Part shown: piece by piece, positions 36,961-44,514 of the stretch | Position numbering within the stretch: position 1 is the first letter of the stretch | Layout of the letters: the number at the start of each line of letters is the position of its first letter | Assembly: GCA_001797675.1 (NCBI GenBank) | Contig: MGQB01000023.1 | Coordinates: 230,790 to 294,789 of the forward strand | Source of the DNA: Deltaproteobacteria bacterium RBG_13_43_22 | Lineage (GTDB): Bacteria > Desulfobacterota > RBG-13-43-22 | Length of the DNA stretch: 64,000 nt | Reading direction: 5' to 3' | The notes under the pieces: generated by a model | Told to the model about the DNA's origin: nothing | The model's database searches: none | What the model saw: the letters and a program-made list of their open reading frames with translations, nothing else | Translations under genes and position numbers: made by a program

Positions 36961-39900
36961 ATGCAGTGTCCGAAATGCCGGACTGAACTCCCCGATAATG
37001 CCAAGTTCTGCGGAGTGTGTGGACAGTTGTTGCAAACCGAGTGCAAGTGTCCACAATGCGGTCATATCAACCCCCAAGAGTTTAAGTTCTGTCTCCAGTG
37101 CGGTTGCGCTCAATCGGAGCCCGCATCACCACCCCCACTCACTCCTGTGCCCACCTCCTTCTCTGGCGGCCGCTACCAGGTCCGGAAATTCCTGGGTGAA
37201 GGGGGTAAGAAGAAGGTTTACCTGGCCCATGATACGGTGCTGGACCGGGATGTGGCCTTTGCCCTGATCAAGACCGAAAAGCTGGATAAGGCCAGCCGCC
37301 AGCGGGTCAGCCGGGAAGCGAAGGCCATGGGCAAACTCGGCGACCATCCCAATATCGTCGGTATCTTCGATATGGGAGAAGAGAACGGCCAGCCCTACGT
37401 GGTCCTGCCGCTCATGCCCGGCGGCGATGTCGAGGGTCTGATTGAGAAAGCCCCGGAGCATCGCCTGCCTGTCGAAAAAACCATCAGCATAGCCAAAGCC
37501 GTCTGTAAGGGCCTGGAATATGCCCACAAGAAAGGGATTATCCACCGGGACATCAAGCCCGGCAATATCTGGATGGGGACAGACGGCACGGCTAAGATCG
37601 GCGACTTTGGCTTGGCCATTGCCATGGAACTCTCCCGACTGACCCAATCGGGGATGATGGTGGGCACCTATTACTACATGCCGCCGGAGCAGGCCATGGG
37701 GGGTGAGGTTACGGCTAAGGCAGACTTATATTCTCTGGGAGCCATGCTCTACGAGATGCTGACCGGCCGGCCTCCCTTCAGCGGCGATGATGCCGTGGCC
37801 ATCATTGGACAGCATATCAACACCCCGCCGGTGGCCCTTACCTGGCACCGACCCGACCTGCCTTCTCCCCTTGAGGCTCTCATTTTAAAACTCCTGGAGA
37901 AAGACCCACAGAAACGTCCGGCCTCGGCCGCTGAAGTCTTAAAGACATTGGAAACCATCGAGGCAGGAAAGACCAAGGGGAAATCCTCAGAAGAGGCCAT
38001 GACCCTGGCAGAAAATCCCCTCTACCGTAGGGTGTTCGTCGGCCGGGAGCCTGAGCTAAGACAATTGCAATCGGCCTTTGACAATGCCCTATCCGGACAG
38101 GGTTCTTTACGGATGGTGGTGGGTGAGCCGGGCATCGGCAAGACCGCCCTCACCGAACAGTTGGCTACCTATGTCAGCCTGCGAGGTGGAAAATCCATCG
38201 TGGGTCACTGTTATGAAGAAGGCTCGTTATCCCTGCCCTATCTGGCCTTTGTGGAGGCCTTAAGGACCTATGCCATAGACCGTGACCTTACCGAGCTTAA
38301 GAAGGAACTGGGCACAGGTGCACCCGATGTGGCCCGTATTTGCTCCGAGGTAAGAGAACGTCTCAAGATAGAACCTGATCCCAAGGTCAACCCCGAAGAA
38401 GAAAGATATCGTTTATTGCAGGCGGTGACCGACTTCCTGGGTAATGCCGCCAAGGCCCAGCCTTTACTCATCGTCCTTGAAGACCTGCATAGCGCTGACA
38501 GGGGAACCCTGGAGATGTTGGGGCATGTCTGCCGTTTCCTGGAGGGAAAGCGGCTCTTAATAATCGGCACCTATCGTGATATTGAAGTGGACCGGGCCCA
38601 TCCCCTCTCTGCCTCTTTAGCGGAACTGCGACGTTTGCCCAGCTTCGGGCGTATACTCCTGCGGGGTCTCAATGCCGATGAAGTCAGGCGCATGCTCTCC
38701 AGCATCGCCGGGCAGGAGGTACCCTGGGGGCTGGCCGAAGTAGTACATCGCCAAACCGAAGGCAACCCCCTCTTCGTCCAGGAGGTGGTCCGTTACCTGG
38801 CCGAAGAAGGGGTCATCACCCGGGAGCAAGGGCGTTGGCAGGCGAAGGGAGACACTCCGGTGGAGATGCGCATCCCGGACGGACTGAGGGATGTCATCGG
38901 CAAGCGTCTTTCCAGTCTGAGTGAATCGTGTAACAAGGTGCTGGCCGTGGCCGCAGTCATAGGCAGGGACTTCCGGCTGGAGGTCTTGCAGAAGGTTGCG
39001 GGGATGAGCGATGAAGAAATTTTCAAGGCCCTGGAGGAAGCGAGGAAGGCGGCCGTGATAGAGGAACGTTCCGGCACGGGAGCCGTGGTCAACTACCGTT
39101 TTGCCCATGCTTTCTTTCGTCAGACCCTTTATGAAGAGATTATTGCCCCAAGGAGAATCAGGCTTCACCAGCAGGTAGCCAGGGCCTTGGAGGAGGTCTA
39201 TAAAACCAGATTGGAAGAACACGCCGCCGAACTAGCCGAGCATTTCTCCTATTCCTCTGATGCCGCCGACCTGACAAAAGCGGTGAGTTATGGAGAGATG
39301 GCAGCGAAGAGGGCAACGGCCGTTTATGCCTACGGTGAGGCTGTAAAGCTTCTTGATCAGGCCATCAAGGTCCAGGAGATCCTGGACCCGGAGGATAAGA
39401 GCCGCCGTTGTGACCTGCTGCTGGACTTATGCGATGCCTTACTTTTAGCCACGGAATTCAAACGTATTCAGGACGAAGTGGCCCCAGCAGCCTTTGTTCT
39501 GGCCGAAGCACTTAAAGATAGTCCACGAGTTGTTCGGGCATGTGAATCAGCGCTATGGGCCATTAATATGGAACAGGCCGGCCCGGGGATTGCCACTCCT
39601 CAGGCAGCGGAGTGGGCTGAACGAGCCGACCGTCATACCAGTCCTGGCACCATAGGACGCACTTTTGCGGACATAACTCTCGGGGCAATAAACTGCTCTA
39701 CTGGGAATATGATTTTGGGGATCAAGCTCTTAACTAACGCACTTGATTTGGCACGAAATCAAAATGACCCAAATATTTTATTGTCAGGAGCATATATATT
39801 ATTAAACTATAGGACAGCACCCAAGCACGCTCAAGAGAACGCAAAACTTGCTGAAGAGTTAATAAAAGTTTCAGACCCAACAGTGAAAGCATATTTTAGG

Positions 39901-40779
39901 GGTGGATTTTTAGCATTGGCGGGTAGTACCTTTCTCGCTTTAGGAAAACGGGAAAAAGCGGAGGAGGTTTGGACAGAGCTACGAGACATAGCCAAACGCA
40001 CACGGCTGACTAGCCTTTTGGTTGGGTCCTTAGGAATGGATGCGCTACTGCAGCTTATGGATGGTCGGATAGAAGAGGCGTTAAATACAGCCCGAGAGGC
40101 ACGCGCCAAAGGTAAAGAAGCCGGTATACTCCAAAGTGCCAATATAACAGCCGGCTTGACTGGAAATAGAGCTCTGTTATATCTGGGCAGATCGCTTGAG
40201 GATTTTGAGTCCGCTCTCCGCTTTGGTACTTGGCAAGATAATAGAAGAATTCGGGCTACTCAACTACTTTGCTTAGTGTTGGCTCATCTTGGAAGGAAAG
40301 AGGAGTCAATAGAATTATTGAAACAAGGGGTGGTGAGGCGCCCTTTTATTGGTACGGAGGAAGATGAAACACCTAATTTTGTGGATTGCCCCTTTCTTGA
40401 GGCCGCGGTGTTGACTGGTCATCGCCCAGCGGCAGAACTGCTGTTGGACCACTTCTCCGGCAAAGGTGTCTGTACTTCGGGTGTTTGGTGGCCAACCTGT
40501 ATCCCCCGCCACCTGGGCGGGGCGGCGGTTCTGCTGGAAAGATATGATGAGGCCCGCAACCATTACCAGGAAGCCATCCGGATTTGCACCGAGATGAAAT
40601 TCCGGCCGGAGCTGGCACTCAGCCGCCTTGAGCTTGCGGAACTGTTACTGAAGCACTATCCACACGAGAAGTCAGAGGCCATCGCCCACCTGGACTTCGT
40701 CATCCCCGAGTTTCGGGATATGAAAATGCAGCCCTCCCTGGAACGCGCCCTGAGGCATAAGGAAATCCTCAAGGCATAG
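36961..40779 (+). CDS. Zinc-ribbon/Ser-Thr kinase/STAND ATPase/TPR protein, copy 3
   Basis: A 1,272-residue protein used here as the reference. Zinc ribbons: CPKC (3-6), CGVC (17-20), CPQC (30-33), CLQC (44-47). A Pro-rich linker (50-65) follows. Kinase 72-340: glycine loop GEGGKKKV, Lys104, HRD Asp197, DFG Asp215, MPPEQ 240-244. ATPase about 358-640: Walker A GEPGIGKT (388-395), Walker B LIVLED (503-508), GTYRD 536-540, HRQTEGNPLF 596-605. A helical region continues to about 815, then a divergent TPR-like block (about 820-1165, bases 39425-40460), then a shared C-terminus. The plan matches PknK-like kinases plus zinc ribbons. No membrane segments. An AbrB/VapC pair follows. Confidence 0.85.
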   Translation: MQCPKCRTELPDNAKFCGVCGQLLQTECKCPQCGHINPQEFKFCLQCGCAQSEPASPPPLTPVPTSFSGGRYQVRKFLGEGGKKKVYLAHDTVLDRDVAFALIKTEKLDKASRQRVSREAKAMGKLGDHPNIVGIFDMGEENGQPYVVLPLMPGGDVEGLIEKAPEHRLPVEKTISIAKAVCKGLEYAHKKGIIHRDIKPGNIWMGTDGTAKIGDFGLAIAMELSRLTQSGMMVGTYYYMPPEQAMGGEVTAKADLYSLGAMLYEMLTGRPPFSGDDAVAIIGQHINTPPVALTWHRPDLPSPLEALILKLLEKDPQKRPASAAEVLKTLETIEAGKTKGKSSEEAMTLAENPLYRRVFVGREPELRQLQSAFDNALSGQGSLRMVVGEPGIGKTALTEQLATYVSLRGGKSIVGHCYEEGSLSLPYLAFVEALRTYAIDRDLTELKKELGTGAPDVARICSEVRERLKIEPDPKVNPEEERYRLLQAVTDFLGNAAKAQPLLIVLEDLHSADRGTLEMLGHVCRFLEGKRLLIIGTYRDIEVDRAHPLSASLAELRRLPSFGRILLRGLNADEVRRMLSSIAGQEVPWGLAEVVHRQTEGNPLFVQEVVRYLAEEGVITREQGRWQAKGDTPVEMRIPDGLRDVIGKRLSSLSESCNKVLAVAAVIGRDFRLEVLQKVAGMSDEEIFKALEEARKAAVIEERSGTGAVVNYRFAHAFFRQTLYEEIIAPRRIRLHQQVARALEEVYKTRLEEHAAELAEHFSYSSDAADLTKAVSYGEMAAKRATAVYAYGEAVKLLDQAIKVQEILDPEDKSRRCDLLLDLCDALLLATEFKRIQDEVAPAAFVLAEALKDSPRVVRACESALWAINMEQAGPGIATPQAAEWAERADRHTSPGTIGRTFADITLGAINCSTGNMILGIKLLTNALDLARNQNDPNILLSGAYILLNYRTAPKHAQENAKLAEELIKVSDPTVKAYFRGGFLALAGSTFLALGKREKAEEVWTELRDIAKRTRLTSLLVGSLGMDALLQLMDGRIEEALNTAREARAKGKEAGILQSANITAGLTGNRALLYLGRSLEDFESALRFGTWQDNRRIRATQLLCLVLAHLGRKEESIELLKQGVVRRPFIGTEEDETPNFVDCPFLEAAVLTGHRPAAELLLDHFSGKGVCTSGVWWPTCIPRHLGGAAVLLERYDEARNHYQEAIRICTEMKFRPELALSRLELAELLLKHYPHEKSEAIAHLDFVIPEFRDMKMQPSLERALRHKEILKA

Positions 40780-40821
40780 GGAGGACGATTTCTAGCTATC
40801 GAAAAAATATTCAAAAAAACC

Positions 40822-40875
40822 TTGACAGTCACAAGCCAATTCCTTACAATAAAAGTAAGGAATATTGATTCTTAC
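40822..40875 (+). promoter_or_regulatory. Promoter with overlapping operator for the AbrB/VapC module
   Basis: TTGACA (40822-40827), 17 bp, TACAAT (40845-40850). The inverted repeat ATTCCTTAC (40839-40847) / GTAAGGAAT (40855-40863) covers the -10 element, and a further half site ATTCTTAC lies at 40868-40875. This is a typical layout for autorepression by an AbrB-like antitoxin. Confidence 0.7.
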
Positions 40876-40885
40876 TTCGAGGTGT

Positions 40886-41128
40886 ATGATGATCGTTGCA
40901 AAAGTGACCTCTAAAGGGCAGGTGACCATTCCCAAAAAAGTTAGGGAAAAACTGGGAGTTCATCCGGGCGAAGAGGTGGGTTTTGAAGAAAAAGGAGAAC
41001 ATATTCTTATAAAGAAGGCCCTGACAAAATCTCCCTTTGACAAGTGGGTGGGCCAATTGAAACATCTGAAGGGGCACCGCAGCGATGACCTGATCAGAGA
41101 GATTCGAGGTCATGATAACAGCCGTTGA
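40886..41128 (+). CDS. AbrB/SpoVT-type antitoxin
   Basis: An 80-residue protein with the swapped-hairpin AbrB domain at the N-terminus: IVAKVTSKGQVTIPKKVREKLGV then PGEEVGFEEKGEHILIKK. The C-terminal tail (KSPFDKWVGQLKHLKG, then DDLIREIRGHDNSR) is the toxin-binding type. The start is ATG 40886 or 40889. It overlaps the PIN toxin gene by 17 bp. It probably represses its own promoter through the inverted repeat at 40839-40863. Confidence 0.85.
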   Translation: MMIVAKVTSKGQVTIPKKVREKLGVHPGEEVGFEEKGEHILIKKALTKSPFDKWVGQLKHLKGHRSDDLIREIRGHDNSR

Positions 41129-41591
41129 CACCAACATTATCCTCGATGTTCTGATTCCGGGTGAACCTTTTAGTGAATCCTCCAAGGCGCTTTTGGACCG
41201 GCATTTTTCCAAGGGGAAGTTAATTTTTTGCGAAGTCGTCTTTGCCGAACTTGCGGCTCAATTTCCCTCCGAACCGGACCTTAGAACATTCTTAGCCGAG
41301 ACCGGGATGAGGCTGGAATACTCCAATCCAAAATCTCTTTATATCGCTGGTACACGGTGGGTAAAATATGCCGGAAAAAGCAAGGAGGACAAGTTTTCAT
41401 GCCAACAATGCGGCAGTAGATTTGCTATAACCTGTCCTCAATGCCGGAAGCCGGTGACCAGACGATTGCATGTATTGGCAGACTTCCTCATAGGGGCCCA
41501 TGCTCTGGCCAACGCCGATTGTTTGCTTACCAGGGACCTTGGGATATATAAAACTTATTTCAAAGATCTTAAGATAGTTAAGCCGATATAG
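41112..41591 (+). CDS. VapC-like PIN toxin with inserted zinc ribbon
   Basis: A 159-residue PIN-domain protein. The acidic active-site residues are Asp6 (AVDTNIILDVL), Glu46 (VFAELAAQ), Asp124 (HVLADFLIGAHA) and Asp142 (LLTRDLG). Between the second and third catalytic residues there is an extra segment with CQQC (97-100) and CPQC (108-111), spaced like a small zinc ribbon, which ordinary VapC toxins of about 130 residues lack. It is expected to be an endoribonuclease; the ribbon could add RNA recognition. Co-translated with the AbrB-like antitoxin. Confidence 0.85.
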   Translation: MITAVDTNIILDVLIPGEPFSESSKALLDRHFSKGKLIFCEVVFAELAAQFPSEPDLRTFLAETGMRLEYSNPKSLYIAGTRWVKYAGKSKEDKFSCQQCGSRFAITCPQCRKPVTRRLHVLADFLIGAHALANADCLLTRDLGIYKTYFKDLKIVKPI

Positions 41592-41640
41592 GAAATAAAA
41601 CAGGGGCGGCTGTCCTTGTTTTCCTAAGAAACTGTAAAGA

Positions 41641-41692
41641 GGTCAAACCTTGATTTGTGATTTAATCATAATTCACTGTTCAAGGTTTGACC
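41641..41692. repeat. Perfect 13-bp inverted repeat
   Basis: GGTCAAACCTTGA (41641-41653) and TCAAGGTTTGACC (41680-41692) are exact reverse complements, with a partly palindromic 26-base loop (GTGA ... TCAC). It lies between convergent vapC and trx genes; it may end transcription or be a REP-like element. Confidence 0.65.
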
Positions 41693-41747
41693 CCAGATAT
41701 AAACCGGAACTTGCGGGCACAAAAATAAACCTACTTGAGCTGTTTCA

Positions 41748-42197
41748 CTAAAGAACAGATCTGAGCTGTTTTTCAATCTCTCCCTTGGGCAAGGCGCCGA
41801 CCTGGCGGTTGACCAGATTTCCTCCCTTGAAAAAGAGTAAGGTGGGAATGCTTTGAATGGAAAATTGTCCGGCGGTTTTTTGGTTTTCATCGGTGTTTAA
41901 TTTAGCGAATTTGATTCGGCCGGCATATTCTTTGGCTAATTGATCCAGGATGGGGGCGACCATCCGGCAGGGACCGCACCAGGGGGCCCAGCAATCCAGG
42001 ACCACTGATCCCGGAAAGGACAGGACTTCCCCTTGAAAGGTTTGATCGGTGACTTCCACCGGATGATCCAAAGTGGTCCGGGTGGAAAGGGAAGCGCGGC
42101 ATTTGCCGCAAACAGGCTTTTCAGCCAGGCGATTCCTCGGAATGCGGTTCTTTGCCCCGCATTGGGGACAGGTCATGATGATGGAATTGGTTTCCAT
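41748..42197 (-). CDS. Thioredoxin 2-type protein with N-terminal zinc motif
   Basis: A 149-residue thioredoxin. The N-terminal CPQCGAKNRIP and CGKC pairs form the zinc-binding module of TrxC-type proteins. The thioredoxin fold has the redox-active WCGPC in CWAPWCGPCRMV and the cis-proline region SIPTLLFFKGG. It reduces protein disulfides in the cytosol. ATG 42197 has AAGGAGG at ideal spacing, better than the in-frame start at 42215. Confidence 0.92.
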   Translation of the reverse strand: METNSIIMTCPQCGAKNRIPRNRLAEKPVCGKCRASLSTRTTLDHPVEVTDQTFQGEVLSFPGSVVLDCWAPWCGPCRMVAPILDQLAKEYAGRIKFAKLNTDENQKTAGQFSIQSIPTLLFFKGGNLVNRQVGALPKGEIEKQLRSVL

Positions 42198-42225
42198 CTG
42201 AAATCCTCCTTGCATTATTGGTTAA

Positions 42226-42350
42226 AATCCGAAATCCGAAACAAATTCAAATGATCAAATATTAAAATTCAAAACGTTTTTGTTTTGGTCATTTAGATTT
42301 TGGACCTTGGTGCTTGTTTCGGATTTCGTGCTTCGAATTTCGAATTTAAA
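42226..42350. repeat. Hairpin-rich repeat, GAAATCCGAAAC family, copy 1
   Basis: Starts with AAATCCGAAATCCGAAAC and ends with words such as GTTTCGGATTTCG, which are inverse complements. The same layout (CAAATTCAAAT ... GTTTCGGATTTCG) occurs at 49736-49890. Confidence 0.6.
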
Positions 42351-42405
42351 GATTACGCCAGTTCAAATGTTAGAAACAAATTTTAAGATCGGGTAAAGAA
42401 AGAAT

Positions 42406-43308
42406 CTAAATGGGTTTTTTATTCACCCAATAAATACCCATAGAGACCAAAGCCAGGGCAATCAACAACCACAGGCTCAAGGGCTCTCTCAATAATAAAC
42501 TGCTCAGAAATACCCCGAAGATGGGGGTGAAAAAAGAAAAGGCCGATAGAGAGGTTACCGGATAAATATGGATCAAATAAAACCAGGCCCAGTAACTCAA
42601 AAAAGCCACGATGATGGTTTGATAAAAAAGGGCCAGAAAAACCGTCAGGTCGATAGTACGGACCGGATGGCTTTCCAGGATAAAACTTAGCAGGAACAAG
42701 ACGGGAACCGAAAACAGGAGTTGATATAAAAGGGTTTGAAAGGGAGTACATTCCTGGGTGAAAAAACGTTTAATATAAACCGTGGTAGCGGCCCAGCCCA
42801 GGGCGGCCAGGATCATCAGAAAATCCCCGAAAAGTACCTGGGATGAATAATGAAAAAGCCCCTCGGAAAAAACAAGTATTAGACCCAGGAAAGCCAAGGA
42901 CAAACCGCCCAGACGGCGCCAGGTGAGCCGGTCCCCCGTGAGTAAAAAATGGGCTCCCAGGGCCACCCAAAATGGGGCCGTATATAAAAAGATATAGGCC
43001 CGGCCGGCCAAGGTGAAACGCATGGCCAGAAAGATAAAACAGAATTCAACCCCAAAAAGAAAACCGATAACCAGGGCATGGATCTTCTTGAAAGACCTGG
43101 GGAAGAGGGATTCCTTTCGATAACCCATCCATAAAAGCATTAATCCCGAGGCAATCAGGGAGCGAAGTCCTGCGGCAAAGATCGGCTCTACCCCCCGGAT
43201 GGTAAATTTGATGGCGGCCATATTTCCGCCCCATAAGAAACAGAGGAACAGAAGAATCGCGATGGCTTTTAAATCAAGGTAGGGTTTGGTGGGATAAAGA
43301 TCAGACAT
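42406..43308 (-). CDS. EamA/DMT family transporter
   Basis: A 300-residue membrane protein with ten predicted helices in two EamA repeats. The first repeat opens with AIAILLFLCFLWGGNMAAIKF and contains RSLIASGLMLLWMG; the second includes FSVPVLFLLSFIL and PVTSLSAFSFFTPIFGVFLSSLLL. Such carriers export or import amino acids, nucleotides or other metabolites; the substrate cannot be told. Family length is normal. Confidence 0.88.
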   Translation of the reverse strand: MSDLYPTKPYLDLKAIAILLFLCFLWGGNMAAIKFTIRGVEPIFAAGLRSLIASGLMLLWMGYRKESLFPRSFKKIHALVIGFLFGVEFCFIFLAMRFTLAGRAYIFLYTAPFWVALGAHFLLTGDRLTWRRLGGLSLAFLGLILVFSEGLFHYSSQVLFGDFLMILAALGWAATTVYIKRFFTQECTPFQTLLYQLLFSVPVLFLLSFILESHPVRTIDLTVFLALFYQTIIVAFLSYWAWFYLIHIYPVTSLSAFSFFTPIFGVFLSSLLLREPLSLWLLIALALVSMGIYWVNKKPI

Positions 43309-43351
43309 ATTCAGAAAAATCGTATCAGTTTAGCTTTTTTAAATAACTGTT

Positions 43352-43541
43352 TTCACCGCAGAGACGCAGAGGCCGCAAAGAAGACAATTTATCAATTGCC
43401 GGTGAGGGGCCGACAATCGATAACCTTCGCTACCCTCCGGGTAATTAATTGGCCGGAGGCCAGAACTGTTTTGTTTAATCACACCTCTCAGGGATTGAAC
43501 AATAATGATTCTCTCTGCGTCCTTTGCGTCTCTGCGGTGAA
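43352..43541. repeat. MITE-like element with terminal inverted repeats
   Basis: TTCACCGCAGAGACGCA at the left (43352-43368) is repeated exactly, inverted, at the right (43525-43541); flanking words diverge (GAGGCCGCAAAG vs AAGGACGCAGAG). The ~125-bp centre has no gene. It lies in the 387-bp space between the EamA gene and tatD, next to the 123-bp repeat. Confidence 0.65.
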
Positions 43542-43576
43542 CAAAAACTCTCTTAAAACACCTAAAGTGCCAAAAA

Positions 43577-43699
43577 AATTGAAGCTCCCTGCACCAAGGT
43601 GCAGGGAATCTTCCAGGCAAGGAAAGGGTTTATTGGTTGTAGTTCGCTCGCTAACCCACGCAGCAAGCTGCGGGGAATGCGCTCGCTATTCCTGTTCAA
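43577..43699 (-). repeat. 123-bp hairpin repeat, copy B
   Basis: Reverse-strand copy of 35595-35717 with very few differences. Read on the minus strand it begins TTTGAACAGGAATAGCGAG-like, overlapping the tatD stop codon TGA (43698-43696), and ends in GGGAGCTTCAATT. Confidence 0.85.
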
Positions 43700-44436
43700 A
43701 CGATCCCGAAAAAATCCCGGGCATTCTGGGTGGTCTTCATAGCCGCTTCTTCGATTTCGATCCCTTTTATTCTGGACAGTTCCGTAAGCGTCTGAAGAAC
43801 CTGGGCAGGTGTTGAAATCACCCCTTGATAGGCGGTCGGAGCATCCGTTTCGATTAGGATTTGTTTCAAGGGGGCAGCGGTTACGGCCTCCCGGTGCCTG
43901 GGGCTGTAGATCAGGGCCGGGGTGGCTGAAATATAATAGCCCATCAACAGCAGCTCTTTCAAAATGGCCATCGGACCGCTGTACCAGTGGAAAACCGCTT
44001 TTTTCAGATTGTGTTTTCGGACCATTTCAAAGGTCTCTTCATGGGACAGGCGGGAATGCACAATAACCGGCTTATTCTTTTCCCAGGCCAATTCCATTAA
44101 ATCTCCAAAGGTCCCTTCCTGGATTTCCCGGGGTATCGAAATTTTGAAATCCAACCCGACTTCACCCAAAGCAACGGCCTGGTCCAGATGTCGGTGGAGG
44201 AAATCCAGATTATTTCTGATCCCGGAAATGGTGATTTTCCAGGGATGATATCCGAGGGCCGGGAAAACAACTCCCGGATATTGCTCCGAGAAGGTCAGGA
44301 TTTTTTCATTGGAGGTAATGTCCATACCCACGGCCACTATCCCGGCTACCCCGGCCTTTTTGGCAGCAAGGATCGCCTCTTCCGGATCGGATATCTCATC
44401 CAAGTGGACGTGGGTGTCAATGAGGGGGAGGTTCAT
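43696..44436 (-). CDS. TatD family metal-dependent hydrolase
   Basis: A 246-residue amidohydrolase-fold protein. It opens with LIDTHVHLDE (metal-binding HxH), then has ALGYHPWKI, GEVGLDF, KPVIVHSRLSHEET, HWYSG and the late ILIETDAPTAY. TatD proteins are metal-dependent DNases or esterases. ATG 44436 places the HxH motif at residues 9-11, as in the family; longer in-frame starts run into repeat DNA (residues AIRNPK). Its stop codon overlaps the 123-bp repeat. Confidence 0.88.
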   Translation of the reverse strand: MNLPLIDTHVHLDEISDPEEAILAAKKAGVAGIVAVGMDITSNEKILTFSEQYPGVVFPALGYHPWKITISGIRNNLDFLHRHLDQAVALGEVGLDFKISIPREIQEGTFGDLMELAWEKNKPVIVHSRLSHEETFEMVRKHNLKKAVFHWYSGPMAILKELLLMGYYISATPALIYSPRHREAVTAAPLKQILIETDAPTAYQGVISTPAQVLQTLTELSRIKGIEIEEAAMKTTQNARDFFGIV

Positions 44437-44439
44437 TAT

Positions 44440-44506
44440 TAATTTCGGATTTCGGATTGCGGAATAAAATAATGAACCCGTAACCCGCAACCCGTGACTC
44501 GTAACT
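44440..44506. repeat. Small word-repeat region between nrdJ and tatD
   Basis: TTCGGATTTCGGATTGCGG (about 44446-44464) is followed by CCCGTAACCCGCAACCCGTG-type units and a T-run. Same style as the repeats in the nfeD leader. Confidence 0.5.
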
Positions 44507-44514
44507 TTTTAGGA

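Noticed and set aside
26580..41591. Prophage or integrative element
   Set aside because: No integrase, phage structural gene, or flanking tRNA with direct repeat is seen around the kinase array; only toxin-antitoxin-like modules accompany it.
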